Assembly (NCBI GenBank): GCA_016794445.1
Contig: JAEUKC010000265.1
Location: forward strand, 1 to 45,146
Reading direction: 5' to 3'
Source of the DNA: JADJMO01 sp016794445
Lineage (GTDB): Bacteria > Myxococcota_A > Polyangia > Polyangiales > JADJMO01
DNA length: 45,146 nt
The notes below the pieces were generated by a model. It worked only from the letters and a program-made list of their open reading frames with translations. It ran no database searches and was not told the DNA's origin. The position numbers and the translations under genes are program-made. Of the stretch, positions 17,818 through 25,822 are shown piece after piece (the stretch's first letter is position 1; every line of letters starts with the position of its first letter).

Positions 17818-20800
17818 TCGTCGCGCTCCACGACGGGAAACTGCCCGGTCGATCGCATGCCGCCGATCTGCTCGAGCCAGGCCGCGACGGCGCGAGCGAC
17901 CGGGTCTCTCCAGCGCAGCGTGGCGAAGCGCTGGAGCAGCTGGGTCGTGTGATCGCCGACGCGGCGCGGATCGGCGAACACGCTCTGTGCCTCGCCGATC
18001 GCGGCCGCCGCCCGCTTCCACTGGCTCTGCGCGGCGGCGAGCCAGGCGCGGGTGAGGTGGTGGTGCTGCTGGGGCTCGGCCTCGTTCACCTCGAGGGCGT
18101 CGCACTGCCCGAGCGCCTCCTTGGCCTCGTCGAGCGCGCCGCGCACGAGGGCGATCTGCGCGACGAGCAGGTGCGACTCGAGGAGCCCCCAGGGGTCGCC
18201 GAGCTTGGAGTAGAGGTCGAGCGCCTCGGCCGCGTGCTTCTGCGCGGCCTCGGTGTCCTCCTGGTCGATGGCGATCATCGCGAGCAGGCGCTCGGCCCCG
18301 GCGAGGCCGCGCGGGTTCTCGAGCGCCCGGAGCGCGCCACGGGTGGCGAGCGCGCGCTGCCTCGCGCCCTCGAGATCGCCCGCGCGGTGCTCCACGTGGG
18401 CGAGGGCCACGTCGCACTGCGAGAGACCGAGGCGGTAGCCGATCCCGTCGAACTCGACCCGCGCCTCGAGCAGGAGGTCGCGCGCCTTGGGCAGGATGCC
18501 CTCGGCGAGCTCGATGAGGCCGAGCAGGAGCAGGCACTGCGCGCGCCCGAGCGGGTCGCCCACGGTGCGGAACCGGCGGGCGCCGCGGTGGAGGGCGTCG
18601 CGCGCCGACACGTGCTCGCCGAGCAGGTAGTCGACCTCGCCGAGCACGACCTCGCACGAGGCGCGGCCCCGCTCGTCGTCGAGGCGGTCGAACGTGGTGA
18701 GGGCCTTGGCGACCAGCTTGCGGCCCTCGGCCGGATCTCCGCGCTCGCTCGCGATGTGGCCGAGCAAGCGCAAGACGTGGGCCTCCTCGCGGTCGTCGCC
18801 CTCGGCGAGGAAGGTCTTGCGCGCGCGGAGGGCCGCCTCCCTGGACTCGTCGAAGCGCCCCGCGTGGCGGAGCGCCTCCGCGCGCCAGCGCAGGTGCCGC
18901 GCGGCCCAGATCGGCGAGATGGCCGGCGGCGTGATGGCAGGAATGGCAGCAAGTGGTCCGCCCGCGTTGACGCCGGCGGCGAGCACGTCGAGGCGGCGCA
19001 CGTCGAGCAGGTTCAGGTCCTCGAGGGTGCGGCTCGCGTCGCGCACGCGGCTCCAGGCCTCGGCCACGTAGTCGAGCAGGAGCTCCGCCGCCGCGTCGCC
19101 GTCGCCCGCGCGGAGCAGGTTCTGCACGCGCTGCCGCACCACGCGCCGGGTGCCAGAGAGCGGGTGGTGGGCGAGCGCCTCGGCGGCGGCGAGGAACACC
19201 TCGCGCGCGTCGGCGCGGATCGACAGCCGGTGCAGCAGGTGCTCCTGCAGGAGCGCGTGCTGGAACCGGAACCGGTCCTCGCCGCCCTCGACGAGGATGT
19301 GCGCGCGGAGCAGGGCGTCGATCGCCCCCGCCACCGCGACGCCGAAGCCCCCTAGGCCCACCACCCAGCCGACGAGCCGGCGCAGCACGTCGCCGCGGAA
19401 CTCGACGCCGAGCGCCGAGGCCGCCTCCGCCGCCGCGCCGTGCTTCGGGTCGAGCGCGCGGATGCGCTCGTCCCACAGCTCCGCGGTCGTGGTGGCGCGG
19501 TTCTGGAGGGCCTCGTCCTTGACCCGGTAGTGGCTGCCGACGAGCTCGAGCCCGCCGGTCGCGGCCCAGGCGTGGATCAGCTGCAGGGCGAACAGGGGGT
19601 TGCCCTTGCTCCGCGCCTCGGCCTCGTGCAGCGCGCGATCGTCGAGGGGGAGCGCGGCCGCGAGCAGCGAGCGCGTCTCGGTGGAGTCGAGCGGGCCCAC
19701 GTCGAGGCGCGGCCCGCCGAACGTGCGACGCATCGCCTCGAGGCGGCGATCGGTGGCGCGGTCTCCCACGAGCGACTCCTGGCGCGCGGTCGCCACGATG
19801 AGCATGCGCAGGTGGGGCACCTCGCGGCGGATCTTCGCGAGACCGTCGAACGTGCCGGGCGGCGCGTGGTGGACGTCGTCGAGGAACAGCAGGATCGGGC
19901 GCTGACGGCCGATCCGCTCGAGCACGCGGCGGATGACGAGCCAGCGAAGCTCGGGCTCGTCCAGCGTGAATCGTTTGCCCGTAGGCCCGAGCGGCGCGCG
20001 CTCGCGCGTCCGACGCTCGCTCTTGCCCTCGCTGCGTGGCTCGGCGGCGCGGGTGTAGGCCGAAGGCCGCAACCACTCCGCGGTGGCGGCGACCCAGGTC
20101 ATGCCCTCGTCGTCGTCCTTCTCGATCTCCCACACGTTGATCAGCGCCTGCTCGACGAGGAGGCGGTCGACGCGCTCGAGGCCGTAGTGCGCGAGGACCG
20201 CGCCGTTGAGGCCGTCGAGCGGGCCGTTCATGCGGCGGTAGCGGGCCCGGAGCGGCACGAGCTTGGCCGACTCGTGGGCGCGCTCGCAAATCCACTCCGC
20301 GACCCGGGACTTGCCGGTGCCCGCCTCGCCGACCAGGAGCGCCATGCGGTGGGTCGGGCCGTCCTTGGTGGTGACCAGATCGACGAGACGCAGGAGCTCG
20401 AGGCGTTCGTGGTTGCGCCCGACGAACGGGGTCGGTCGCAGGCCGAGCAGTTCGGGCGCGGTGCGCGAGGGGGTCACCGGCTGGGCGGCGTTGAGCGCGG
20501 CCACCGTGAGCACGTCGATGCGGGTGTCGGGGGCGCTCGTGCGAGGGAGCGGCACGAGGCCCTCGTCGTCCTCGTAGTCGTCGAGCTCGAACGTGGCGCT
20601 CGGCGACGTGGGGCGGAACGCCTCCCAGCGGTTGCGCACCTCGCCCGCGAAGTCGAACCGTCGCCACGGGCGCTTGGCGAGCATGCGGACGACGAGATCG
20701 GCGACGCCCTCCGGCACGTCCGAGGGGAGCTCGGGCCGCGGGATCGGCGCGCGCTTGTGCAGCTGGAGGATCGCCTCCTCGTCGTACTCCTGGCCGTGCG

Positions 20801-21551
20801 GGCCCTCGCGGAGCACGAGGTACGGAGGGTTGCCGGACAGCATCTGGAAGCAGATGCACCCGAGCGCGTAGAGATCGGTGGGCGGCCCGACGTGCGGCAC
20901 CGCGCGCCGGATCTGCTCGGGCGCCATGAACCCCGGCGTGCCGCCGCCCGAAGGCAGGGTGATGGCCTGCGCGGTCGCGCCGTCGAGCCGCGGGTCGTGG
21001 CGATCGCGGATCAGGAACGCGAGCCCGAAGTCGAGCACGTGCACCCGTGGATCGCCGGGGCCGGTGGCCGTGAACGGCCCGGGCTCCACGATGATGTTCT
21101 GCGGCTTGAGGTCTCCGTGGACGACCCCGCGCGCGTGGGCGTGGGCGAGCGCCGAGAGCACCTGATCGACGATCGACCAGGTCACCGGCCACGCCATCGC
21201 GCCGCCTTCCATGAGCTGGTGCAGCGAGCGTCCGCCGACCAGCTCCATCACGAGGTAGGGGCTGCCGTCCTCGAGCACGCCGAAATCGCGGCCGTGGACG
21301 ATGGTCGGGTGGTCGAGCGAGGCGAGGGCGCGCGCCTCCTGGTGGAACCAGAACGTGTCGCCGCTGCCGAGAGGGCGGCCGGCGCGTTCGACCCGCTTGA
21401 GCGCGACCTTCTGGCCCGTCGCGCGGTCGACGCAGGCGTAGACGACCCCCATCCCGCCGCGACCGAGCTCCCGGATGACCTCGTAGCGACTGCCCAGCAT
21501 GCCCCCCTTGGGCAAGGCGGCTCGCTTCGACGAGTCCTCCGGCGGCGGCAT
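17814..21551 (-). CDS. Large Ser/Thr protein kinase with AAA ATPase and helical-repeat regions
   Basis: 1245 residues. An N-terminal Hanks-type kinase has the glycine loop GRGGMG (30-35), Lys52, HGDLKPQN (145-152) and DFG (174-176). The usual HRD is HGD here, so the catalytic Asp is kept while the Arg before it is lost, a feature of non-RD kinases. After a linker comes an AAA_16-type ATPase: FVGRNHERLEL, Walker A GEAGTGKS (408-415) and Walker B ILLFLDDVHHA. The rest is helical with TPR-like repeats rich in Ala, Leu and Glu. This plan of kinase, signal-transduction ATPase and TPR is characteristic of myxobacteria. ATG 21551 is used. A GNAT gene is coupled downstream. Confidence 0.88.
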   Translation of the reverse strand: MPPPEDSSKRAALPKGGMLGSRYEVIRELGRGGMGVVYACVDRATGQKVALKRVERAGRPLGSGDTFWFHQEARALASLDHPTIVHGRDFGVLEDGSPYLVMELVGGRSLHQLMEGGAMAWPVTWSIVDQVLSALAHAHARGVVHGDLKPQNIIVEPGPFTATGPGDPRVHVLDFGLAFLIRDRHDPRLDGATAQAITLPSGGGTPGFMAPEQIRRAVPHVGPPTDLYALGCICFQMLSGNPPYLVLREGPHGQEYDEEAILQLHKRAPIPRPELPSDVPEGVADLVVRMLAKRPWRRFDFAGEVRNRWEAFRPTSPSATFELDDYEDDEGLVPLPRTSAPDTRIDVLTVAALNAAQPVTPSRTAPELLGLRPTPFVGRNHERLELLRLVDLVTTKDGPTHRMALLVGEAGTGKSRVAEWICERAHESAKLVPLRARYRRMNGPLDGLNGAVLAHYGLERVDRLLVEQALINVWEIEKDDDEGMTWVAATAEWLRPSAYTRAAEPRSEGKSERRTRERAPLGPTGKRFTLDEPELRWLVIRRVLERIGRQRPILLFLDDVHHAPPGTFDGLAKIRREVPHLRMLIVATARQESLVGDRATDRRLEAMRRTFGGPRLDVGPLDSTETRSLLAAALPLDDRALHEAEARSKGNPLFALQLIHAWAATGGLELVGSHYRVKDEALQNRATTTAELWDERIRALDPKHGAAAEAASALGVEFRGDVLRRLVGWVVGLGGFGVAVAGAIDALLRAHILVEGGEDRFRFQHALLQEHLLHRLSIRADAREVFLAAAEALAHHPLSGTRRVVRQRVQNLLRAGDGDAAAELLLDYVAEAWSRVRDASRTLEDLNLLDVRRLDVLAAGVNAGGPLAAIPAITPPAISPIWAARHLRWRAEALRHAGRFDESREAALRARKTFLAEGDDREEAHVLRLLGHIASERGDPAEGRKLVAKALTTFDRLDDERGRASCEVVLGEVDYLLGEHVSARDALHRGARRFRTVGDPLGRAQCLLLLGLIELAEGILPKARDLLLEARVEFDGIGYRLGLSQCDVALAHVEHRAGDLEGARQRALATRGALRALENPRGLAGAERLLAMIAIDQEDTEAAQKHAAEALDLYSKLGDPWGLLESHLLVAQIALVRGALDEAKEALGQCDALEVNEAEPQQHHHLTRAWLAAAQSQWKRAAAAIGEAQSVFADPRRVGDHTTQLLQRFATLRWRDPVARAVAAWLEQIGGMRSTGQFPVVERDE

Positions 21552-21563
21552 CGTGGCGGGAGA

Positions 21564-21830
21564 CTACGCTACCAGGCCGGCCTTGCGCAGCCGGGGGTGC
21601 TTGCGGCGCTCGTCGACCACGACCTTGGGCGCGTGGGCGGTGGCGAACCCGAGCATGGTGAGGCGCAACGTGCGGGCGTCGAGGAGCCCTTCGGCGTCGA
21701 GCGAGCGAACGGCCGCGAGGACCTCGGTGCGATCGGCCGGGACCACCGCGAGGAGGCGAGGCCAGCTCGGGGAGACCCCTTCCTGGTGGATGGAGCGGAG
21801 GGCGCGGAGGACGAGGGACTGAGCGTTCAT
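21564..21830 (-). CDS. Small unknown protein, possible winged-helix
   Basis: 88 residues from ATG 21830. The first 55 residues alternate helix-forming stretches (SLVLRALRSIHQEG, LLAVVPADRTEVLAAVRSLDAEGLLD), which resemble a short winged-helix DNA-binding unit. The end is basic (DERRKHPRLRKAG). It sits 12 bp before the kinase gene on the same strand, so it may be the first gene of that unit and perhaps regulate it. No Shine-Dalgarno sequence is clear. A longer reading upstream would pass through the region of the hairpin at 21881-21908 and lacks the bias of real coding sequence. Confidence 0.55.
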   Translation of the reverse strand: MNAQSLVLRALRSIHQEGVSPSWPRLLAVVPADRTEVLAAVRSLDAEGLLDARTLRLTMLGFATAHAPKVVVDERRKHPRLRKAGLVA

Positions 21831-21880
21831 GCAGGGGTACGTACACCCAGTGCTGAACGCCGGACCAGTATTCTGCAAAG

Positions 21881-21908
21881 ATCCCTGAAACGCCTGCGTT
21901 TTCAGGAT
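21881..21908 (-). terminator. Imperfect hairpin downstream of the FNR-like gene
   Basis: ATCCTGAAAACGC and GCGTTTCAGGGAT (read on the - strand) form a stem of about 12 pairs with one bulge on each side and a 2-base loop. It is followed by CTTT on the - strand. It lies 77 bp after the stop of the FNR-like gene and 51 bp before the start of the small gene, and the area is poorer in GC than its surroundings. A weak intrinsic terminator is the best reading; a regulatory hairpin for the downstream gene is possible. Confidence 0.4.
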
Positions 21909-21984
21909 GTTACGCTCGGGGCGGCGCCGACATCGTCCGCGCAGGCCGAGCTGGAGGGGCTGGAGGGGTCGTGGTGGCCCGCGG

Positions 21985-22728
21985 CTAGGCACCCGCGCGC
22001 TTGCGGGCGGCGGTGGCGCCGGTGGCCACGCTGCGCAGCACGTTGCGATCGCGGATCTCGATCCGACCGCGACCGACGCCGATTGCGCCGGCGCGCACCA
22101 GCACCGCGAGCGCGCGCGACAGCGTCTCTGGCTGCATGCCGATGAGCCCCGCGAGGGTGACCCGCCGCAGCTTGATGACGGGCTCGGCCGCGTCGAGCAA
22201 CCACCGCGCGGCGCGCGCCTTCGCGTTGCCGTCCGTCGTCGCGCGGAGCGGCGTGTCGGACTTGCCGGCGCTCAGCGTGGCCTCGAGCAGCGCGCGCGCC
22301 CCCTGCGGCTTCTCGGCGAACGTGCGCAGACGCTCGAGGGGGGCCGAGCACACCGTGACGTCGGTGAGCGCGTGCGCGGAGTCCCGGTACTCGCCCTCCA
22401 CGAGACCCTCGAGCCCGAGGAGGGATCGAGCCCGACGCAACCCGTGCGGCACTGCCGCTCCGTCACGATCGCGCGCGAGCGTGACCACGCCGTGCTTGAT
22501 GTAGAAGACGCTCTCGACCGGCTCGCCCTCGACGTGGATGCAAGATCCCGCGGGCCGCTTGCGGGCGGCCATGGGACAGGCAGCGCCGCGGCCCACGCCG
22601 GCCGCCGCCCCGATCGGACAGGTCAAACACGCCGGGTCCTGCACCCCTCGACTGTAGCGACGATTGGCCTCTCGAGCGAGCCGGCGGCAGCGCCGCGGCG
22701 CGTCGTCACGGTCGATGACATAGGTCAT
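21985..22728 (-). CDS. FNR/CRP-family regulator with N-terminal cysteine cluster
   Basis: 247 residues. The C-terminal helix-turn-helix has VTLAGLIGMQPETLSRAL (about 190-207), the Crp/FNR pattern. The centre is a cyclic-nucleotide-binding-like barrel. The N-terminus has Cys34, Cys37, Cys51 and Cys63, with a further Cys127, so the spacing differs from E. coli FNR (Cys20, 23, 29 and 122), but C-x2-C and a later Cys fit an oxygen-labile 4Fe-4S sensor. It is divergent from had, whose run makes oxygen-sensitive enzymes, so it probably reports anoxia to this cluster, as the FNR-type AadR does for Rhodopseudomonas aromatic genes. ATG 22728 is used; longer reading would cross the palindrome. No canonical FNR box is visible nearby. 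Confidence 0.82.
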   Translation of the reverse strand: MTYVIDRDDAPRRCRRLAREANRRYSRGVQDPACLTCPIGAAAGVGRGAACPMAARKRPAGSCIHVEGEPVESVFYIKHGVVTLARDRDGAAVPHGLRRARSLLGLEGLVEGEYRDSAHALTDVTVCSAPLERLRTFAEKPQGARALLEATLSAGKSDTPLRATTDGNAKARAARWLLDAAEPVIKLRRVTLAGLIGMQPETLSRALAVLVRAGAIGVGRGRIEIRDRNVLRSVATGATAARKRAGA

Positions 22729-22731
22729 GCA

Positions 22732-22749
22732 TGAACGAACGTTCGTCCA
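22732..22749 (+). promoter_or_regulatory. 18-bp near-palindrome, candidate TetR operator
   Basis: TGAACGAACGTTCGTCCA is an inverted repeat with 8 of 9 base pairs matched and a perfect 12-bp core (ACGAACGTTCGT, 22735-22746). It lies 4 bp upstream of the FNR-like start on one side and 87 bp upstream of had on the other. The form TGAAYGAA...TTCRTTCA is that of operators of TetR-family repressors of acyl-CoA degradation, and a TetR gene lies inside the had-bcr run. Binding there would control both divergent units. The link is inferred. Confidence 0.6.
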
Positions 22750-22786
22750 GCATGGTCCAGTGAGCGGAGCGACAGCGAAGCGAACG

Positions 22787-22810
22787 GCGGCCGCCTCCAC
22801 GGGCGGCCGC
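22787..22810 (+). promoter_or_regulatory. GC hairpin in the had leader
   Basis: GCGGCCGCC (22787-22795) and GGCGGCCGC (22802-22810) form a perfect 9-bp stem with a 6-base loop. It ends 25 bases before the had ATG, followed by the strong Shine-Dalgarno AAGGAGGGG at 22819-22827. It could stabilise the 5' end or affect translation; no U-tract follows, so it is not a plain terminator. Confidence 0.4.
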
Positions 22811-22835
22811 TCCAGAAAGAAGGAGGGGCTCACCC

Positions 22836-23894
22836 ATGCGCGCCGAAGCGTACGTCCTCTTGGCTGCCAACCAGCCGCTCGTGCGGAAGACGATCGACCT
22901 CGAGCTCGGGAGCGATGGCGACGCCATCGTGGAGGTCGTCGCGTGTGGTCTCTGTCACACCGACCTCGGGTTCCAGAACGGGAGCGTCGCCCCGAAGAAG
23001 GGCCTGCCGATCGTGCTCGGGCACGAGATCGTCGGCAAGGTGGTGGCCGCCCGCGGCGCGCACGAGGCGCTCGTCGGCAAGCGCGTGCTCGTCCCCGCGG
23101 TGATGCCGTGCGGCAAGTGTGCGTTCTGCCGCGCCGGCCGTGGCAACGCCTGCCCCGCGCAGAAGATGCCCGGCAACGACATCGACGGCGGGTTCGCGAC
23201 CCACGTGGTCGTGCCCGCCGACGCGCTGGTCCTCGTCGACGACACGCCCTCGAACGTGGACTGGCGCGAGCTCTCGGTCGTCGCCGACGCGGTCTCCACT
23301 GCCTACCAGGCGATCCGCCGCGCGGCGCTCGCCAAGGGCGACCTCGCGATCGTGGTCGGCGCGGGCGGCGTGGGCGGCTACGCGATCCAGATCGCGGCGG
23401 CCCTCGGGGCGCGCGTGATCACGTGCGACGTCTCGGCCGACCGCCTGACCATGCTGCAGCAGTTCGGCGCCGAGCGCGCGATCGACGTCAAGGGCCGAGC
23501 ACCGAAGGACGTGCGCAAGGAGGTGCAGGCGATCGCCAAGGAGTGGGGCATCCCCTCGGTGGCCCACCGCATCTTCGAGTGCAGCGGCACCCCCGACGGG
23601 CAGCTGCTCGCGTTCACGCTGATCGGGCCCGCCTCGACGATGGTGCAGGCCGGGTACTCGCCGAAGCCGATCGAGGTGCGCCTCTCGAACCTCATGGCCT
23701 TCGACGCCACGGTGCACGGCACGTGGGGCTGCCCGCCCGACGCGTACGCCGAGGTGCTCCGCCTGATCTACGACGGCAAGGTCCAGATCTCGCCGTTCGT
23801 GGAGCACGCGCCCATGTCGCGCATCGACGCGCTGCTCGACGACATGGCCCACCACCGACTCGTCAAGCGCATCGTCTTCGATCCCCTCGCGTAG
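22836..23894 (+). CDS. had: 6-hydroxycyclohex-1-ene-1-carbonyl-CoA dehydrogenase
   Basis: Oxidises the 6-hydroxy group made after ring reduction, giving 6-oxocyclohex-1-ene-1-carbonyl-CoA with NAD. It is a medium-chain zinc dehydrogenase of 352 residues: catalytic zinc ligands Cys40 in GLCHTD and His63 in GHE, structural zinc ligands Cys92, 95, 98 and 106, and a Rossmann motif VVGAGGVGGYAIQ. The segments CGLCHTDLGFQNGSVAPKK and WRELSVVADAVSTAYQA are those of the Thauera and Azoarcus Had enzymes. A strong Shine-Dalgarno precedes ATG 22836. It opens the run and is followed by oah after 30 bp. Its identification rests also on its neighbours, oah, dch and bcrCBAD. Confidence 0.9.
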   Translation: MRAEAYVLLAANQPLVRKTIDLELGSDGDAIVEVVACGLCHTDLGFQNGSVAPKKGLPIVLGHEIVGKVVAARGAHEALVGKRVLVPAVMPCGKCAFCRAGRGNACPAQKMPGNDIDGGFATHVVVPADALVLVDDTPSNVDWRELSVVADAVSTAYQAIRRAALAKGDLAIVVGAGGVGGYAIQIAAALGARVITCDVSADRLTMLQQFGAERAIDVKGRAPKDVRKEVQAIAKEWGIPSVAHRIFECSGTPDGQLLAFTLIGPASTMVQAGYSPKPIEVRLSNLMAFDATVHGTWGCPPDAYAEVLRLIYDGKVQISPFVEHAPMSRIDALLDDMAHHRLVKRIVFDPLA

Positions 23895-23924
23895 CCGCGC
23901 GTACGTCTGCAAGGAGCACGTTCC

Positions 23925-25046
23925 ATGGTCGATCTCTTGAACCACGATCTGGTCCAGAACCACGAGGTGAAGCACATCCGCTACGAACAGCGGCCGGTGC
24001 TCGGGCGCGACGGCAAGCCCGTCGAAGGGCTCCACCAGGTCTGGCTCACCCTCGACAACGAGGCGCAGCTGAACTCGTACACGACGTCGGCGGTCAAGGA
24101 CATGATCCTCGGCCTGCGCCGCGCGAGCGCCGACCGCCGGTGCGTGAACGTGGTGATCACCGGCGCGGGCAACCGCTCGTTCTGCACCGGCGGCAACACC
24201 GCGGAGTACGCGAGCTACTACGCGAGCAGGCCGCTCGAATACCTGCAGTACATGCGGCTCTTCAACGACATGGTCACGGGCATCCTCACCTGCGACAAGC
24301 CGGTGATCTGCCGCGTGAACGGCATGCGCATCGGCGGTGGCCAGGAGATCGGCATGGCCTGCGACTACTCGGTCGCCGGCGACCACGCGCGCTTCGGGCA
24401 GGCCGGCCCGGTGCACGGCTCGGCGCCCGACGGCGGCGCGACCGACTTCCTGCACCTCTACGTGGGGTTCGCCTACGCGGCGGAGTCGCTCTCCCTGTGC
24501 GAGCCGTGGAGCGCGCACAAGGCCATGCGCCTCGGTCTCTTGAACGACATCGTCCCGGTGCACAAGAAGGCGGACGGCACCTACGTGCCGAACCCGCTCG
24601 CGGTCACGGACCGCTACTCCGACGAGCACGGTCGCATCGTGTTCGGCGAGTGGAAGACCGGCGCGGCGGCCGACGCCGCGAAGGCGGAGGCCAAGGCGCT
24701 CACGGTGGACCTCGCGCCGCTCGACCAGGTCGTCGACCGCCTGGCGAGCAAGCTGCTGCACACGTTCCCCGACTGCACCCGCAAGACGCTCGAGAGCCTG
24801 CGCAAGAAGAAGCTCGAGCACTGGTTCCAGAACGCCGAGACGAGCCGCTCGTGGCTCTCGCTCAACATGAACACCGAGGCGGCCGCCGGCTTCGCGGCGT
24901 TCCACTACGGCGACCGCAACGAGCGCGAGATCGACTTCGTGCTGCTGCGCAAGCGGCTGGCCGAGGGCGTGCGGTTCGACGAGGCGCTCATCGACGAGGT
25001 GCTCCCGCCGTCGGCCCGCGCGCGCCGGAAGGCGGAGCAGAAGTGA
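23925..25046 (+). CDS. oah: 6-oxocyclohex-1-ene-1-carbonyl-CoA hydrolase (ring-opening)
   Basis: Adds water and hydrolytically opens the alicyclic ring, giving 3-hydroxypimelyl-CoA. It is a crotonase-superfamily protein of 373 residues, the usual length of Oah/BamA, longer than ordinary enoyl-CoA hydratases. Visible parts are SFCTGGNTAEYASYYASRP (oxyanion-hole region and the BamA-type insertion), GMRIGGGQEIGMACDYSVAG and the C-terminal segment AETSRSWLSLNMNTEAAAGF. Oah/BamA is used as a marker for anaerobic aromatic degradation. It has its own Shine-Dalgarno (AAGGAGC at good spacing before ATG 23925) and overlaps dch by 4 bp. Confidence 0.93.
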   Translation: MVDLLNHDLVQNHEVKHIRYEQRPVLGRDGKPVEGLHQVWLTLDNEAQLNSYTTSAVKDMILGLRRASADRRCVNVVITGAGNRSFCTGGNTAEYASYYASRPLEYLQYMRLFNDMVTGILTCDKPVICRVNGMRIGGGQEIGMACDYSVAGDHARFGQAGPVHGSAPDGGATDFLHLYVGFAYAAESLSLCEPWSAHKAMRLGLLNDIVPVHKKADGTYVPNPLAVTDRYSDEHGRIVFGEWKTGAAADAAKAEAKALTVDLAPLDQVVDRLASKLLHTFPDCTRKTLESLRKKKLEHWFQNAETSRSWLSLNMNTEAAAGFAAFHYGDRNEREIDFVLLRKRLAEGVRFDEALIDEVLPPSARARRKAEQK

Positions 25047-25822
25047 GCACCGCGGCCGCGAAGGCCCGGCTCGAGGGCGCGATCCTGCGCATCGAGCTCG
25101 ACCGACCCAAGGCGAACGTCCTCTCGATGGAGATGATGGGCGAGATCGAGGCGGCGCTCGACGCGCACCGCGAGAACGCCAAGCTCAAGCTGGTCACCCT
25201 GCGCGGCAGCGGGTCGAACTTCTCGTTCGGCGCCAGCGTCCCCGAGCACGTGAAGGAGAAGGCGCCGGGCATGCTCGCCGCCTTCCACCGCACGATCCGC
25301 GCGGTGGCCACCTTCCCGGTGCCGGTCGCCGCGCTCGTCGAGGGCCGCTGCCTCGGCGGCGCCTTCGAGCTCGCGCTCGCGTGTCACTACCTGTTCGCCA
25401 AGGAGTCGGCCGTGTTCGCCTGCCCGGAGGTGAAGCTCGGCGTGGTGCCGCCGGTGCTCGCGGTGCTCGGGCACCACCGCCTCGGCGCGCCGCTGACCGA
25501 GCGCCTCGTCACGACCGGCGCTGAGATCTCCGCCAAGGAGGCGGACGCGCGCGGGGCCGTCACCGCGATGGTGCCGGGCGAGGCCGACCTCGACCGGTTC
25601 GCGACCGAATGGTTCGACAAGCACCTGGCGCCGCTCTCGGCGTTCGCGCTGCGCGAGGCCACGTTCGCCGCGCGCAGCGGCTCGGGGATCTTCGCGAGCC
25701 TCGGCGCGCCCCTCGACGCGGCGGAGGCTCGCTACGTGGAGCGGCTGCTGCCGAGCCACGACGGCAACGAGGGCATCGCCGCGTTCCTGGAGAAGCGGGC
25801 GCCCGTGTGGGTGGATCGATGA
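25043..25822 (+). CDS. dch: Cyclohexa-1,5-diene-1-carbonyl-CoA hydratase
   Basis: Hydrates the dienoyl-CoA product of benzoyl-CoA reductase to 6-hydroxycyclohex-1-ene-1-carbonyl-CoA. It is a crotonase protein of 259 residues with oxyanion-hole segments NFSFGASVPEH and GRCLGGAFELALACHYLFA, and VPEH and CPEVKLGVVPP, as in Thauera Dch. The GTG start at 25043 overlaps the oah stop (GTGA) and its own stop overlaps the TetR start. The three enzymes Had, Oah and Dch together cover modified beta-oxidation from the dienoyl-CoA to the open chain. Confidence 0.9.
   Translation: MSTAAAKARLEGAILRIELDRPKANVLSMEMMGEIEAALDAHRENAKLKLVTLRGSGSNFSFGASVPEHVKEKAPGMLAAFHRTIRAVATFPVPVAALVEGRCLGGAFELALACHYLFAKESAVFACPEVKLGVVPPVLAVLGHHRLGAPLTERLVTTGAEISAKEADARGAVTAMVPGEADLDRFATEWFDKHLAPLSAFALREATFAARSGSGIFASLGAPLDAAEARYVERLLPSHDGNEGIAAFLEKRAPVWVDR

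Noticed and set aside
22700..22835. FNR binding box (TTGAT-N4-ATCAA) near had
   Set aside because: No such motif was found in the divergent region; only the 18-bp palindrome and a hairpin are seen.
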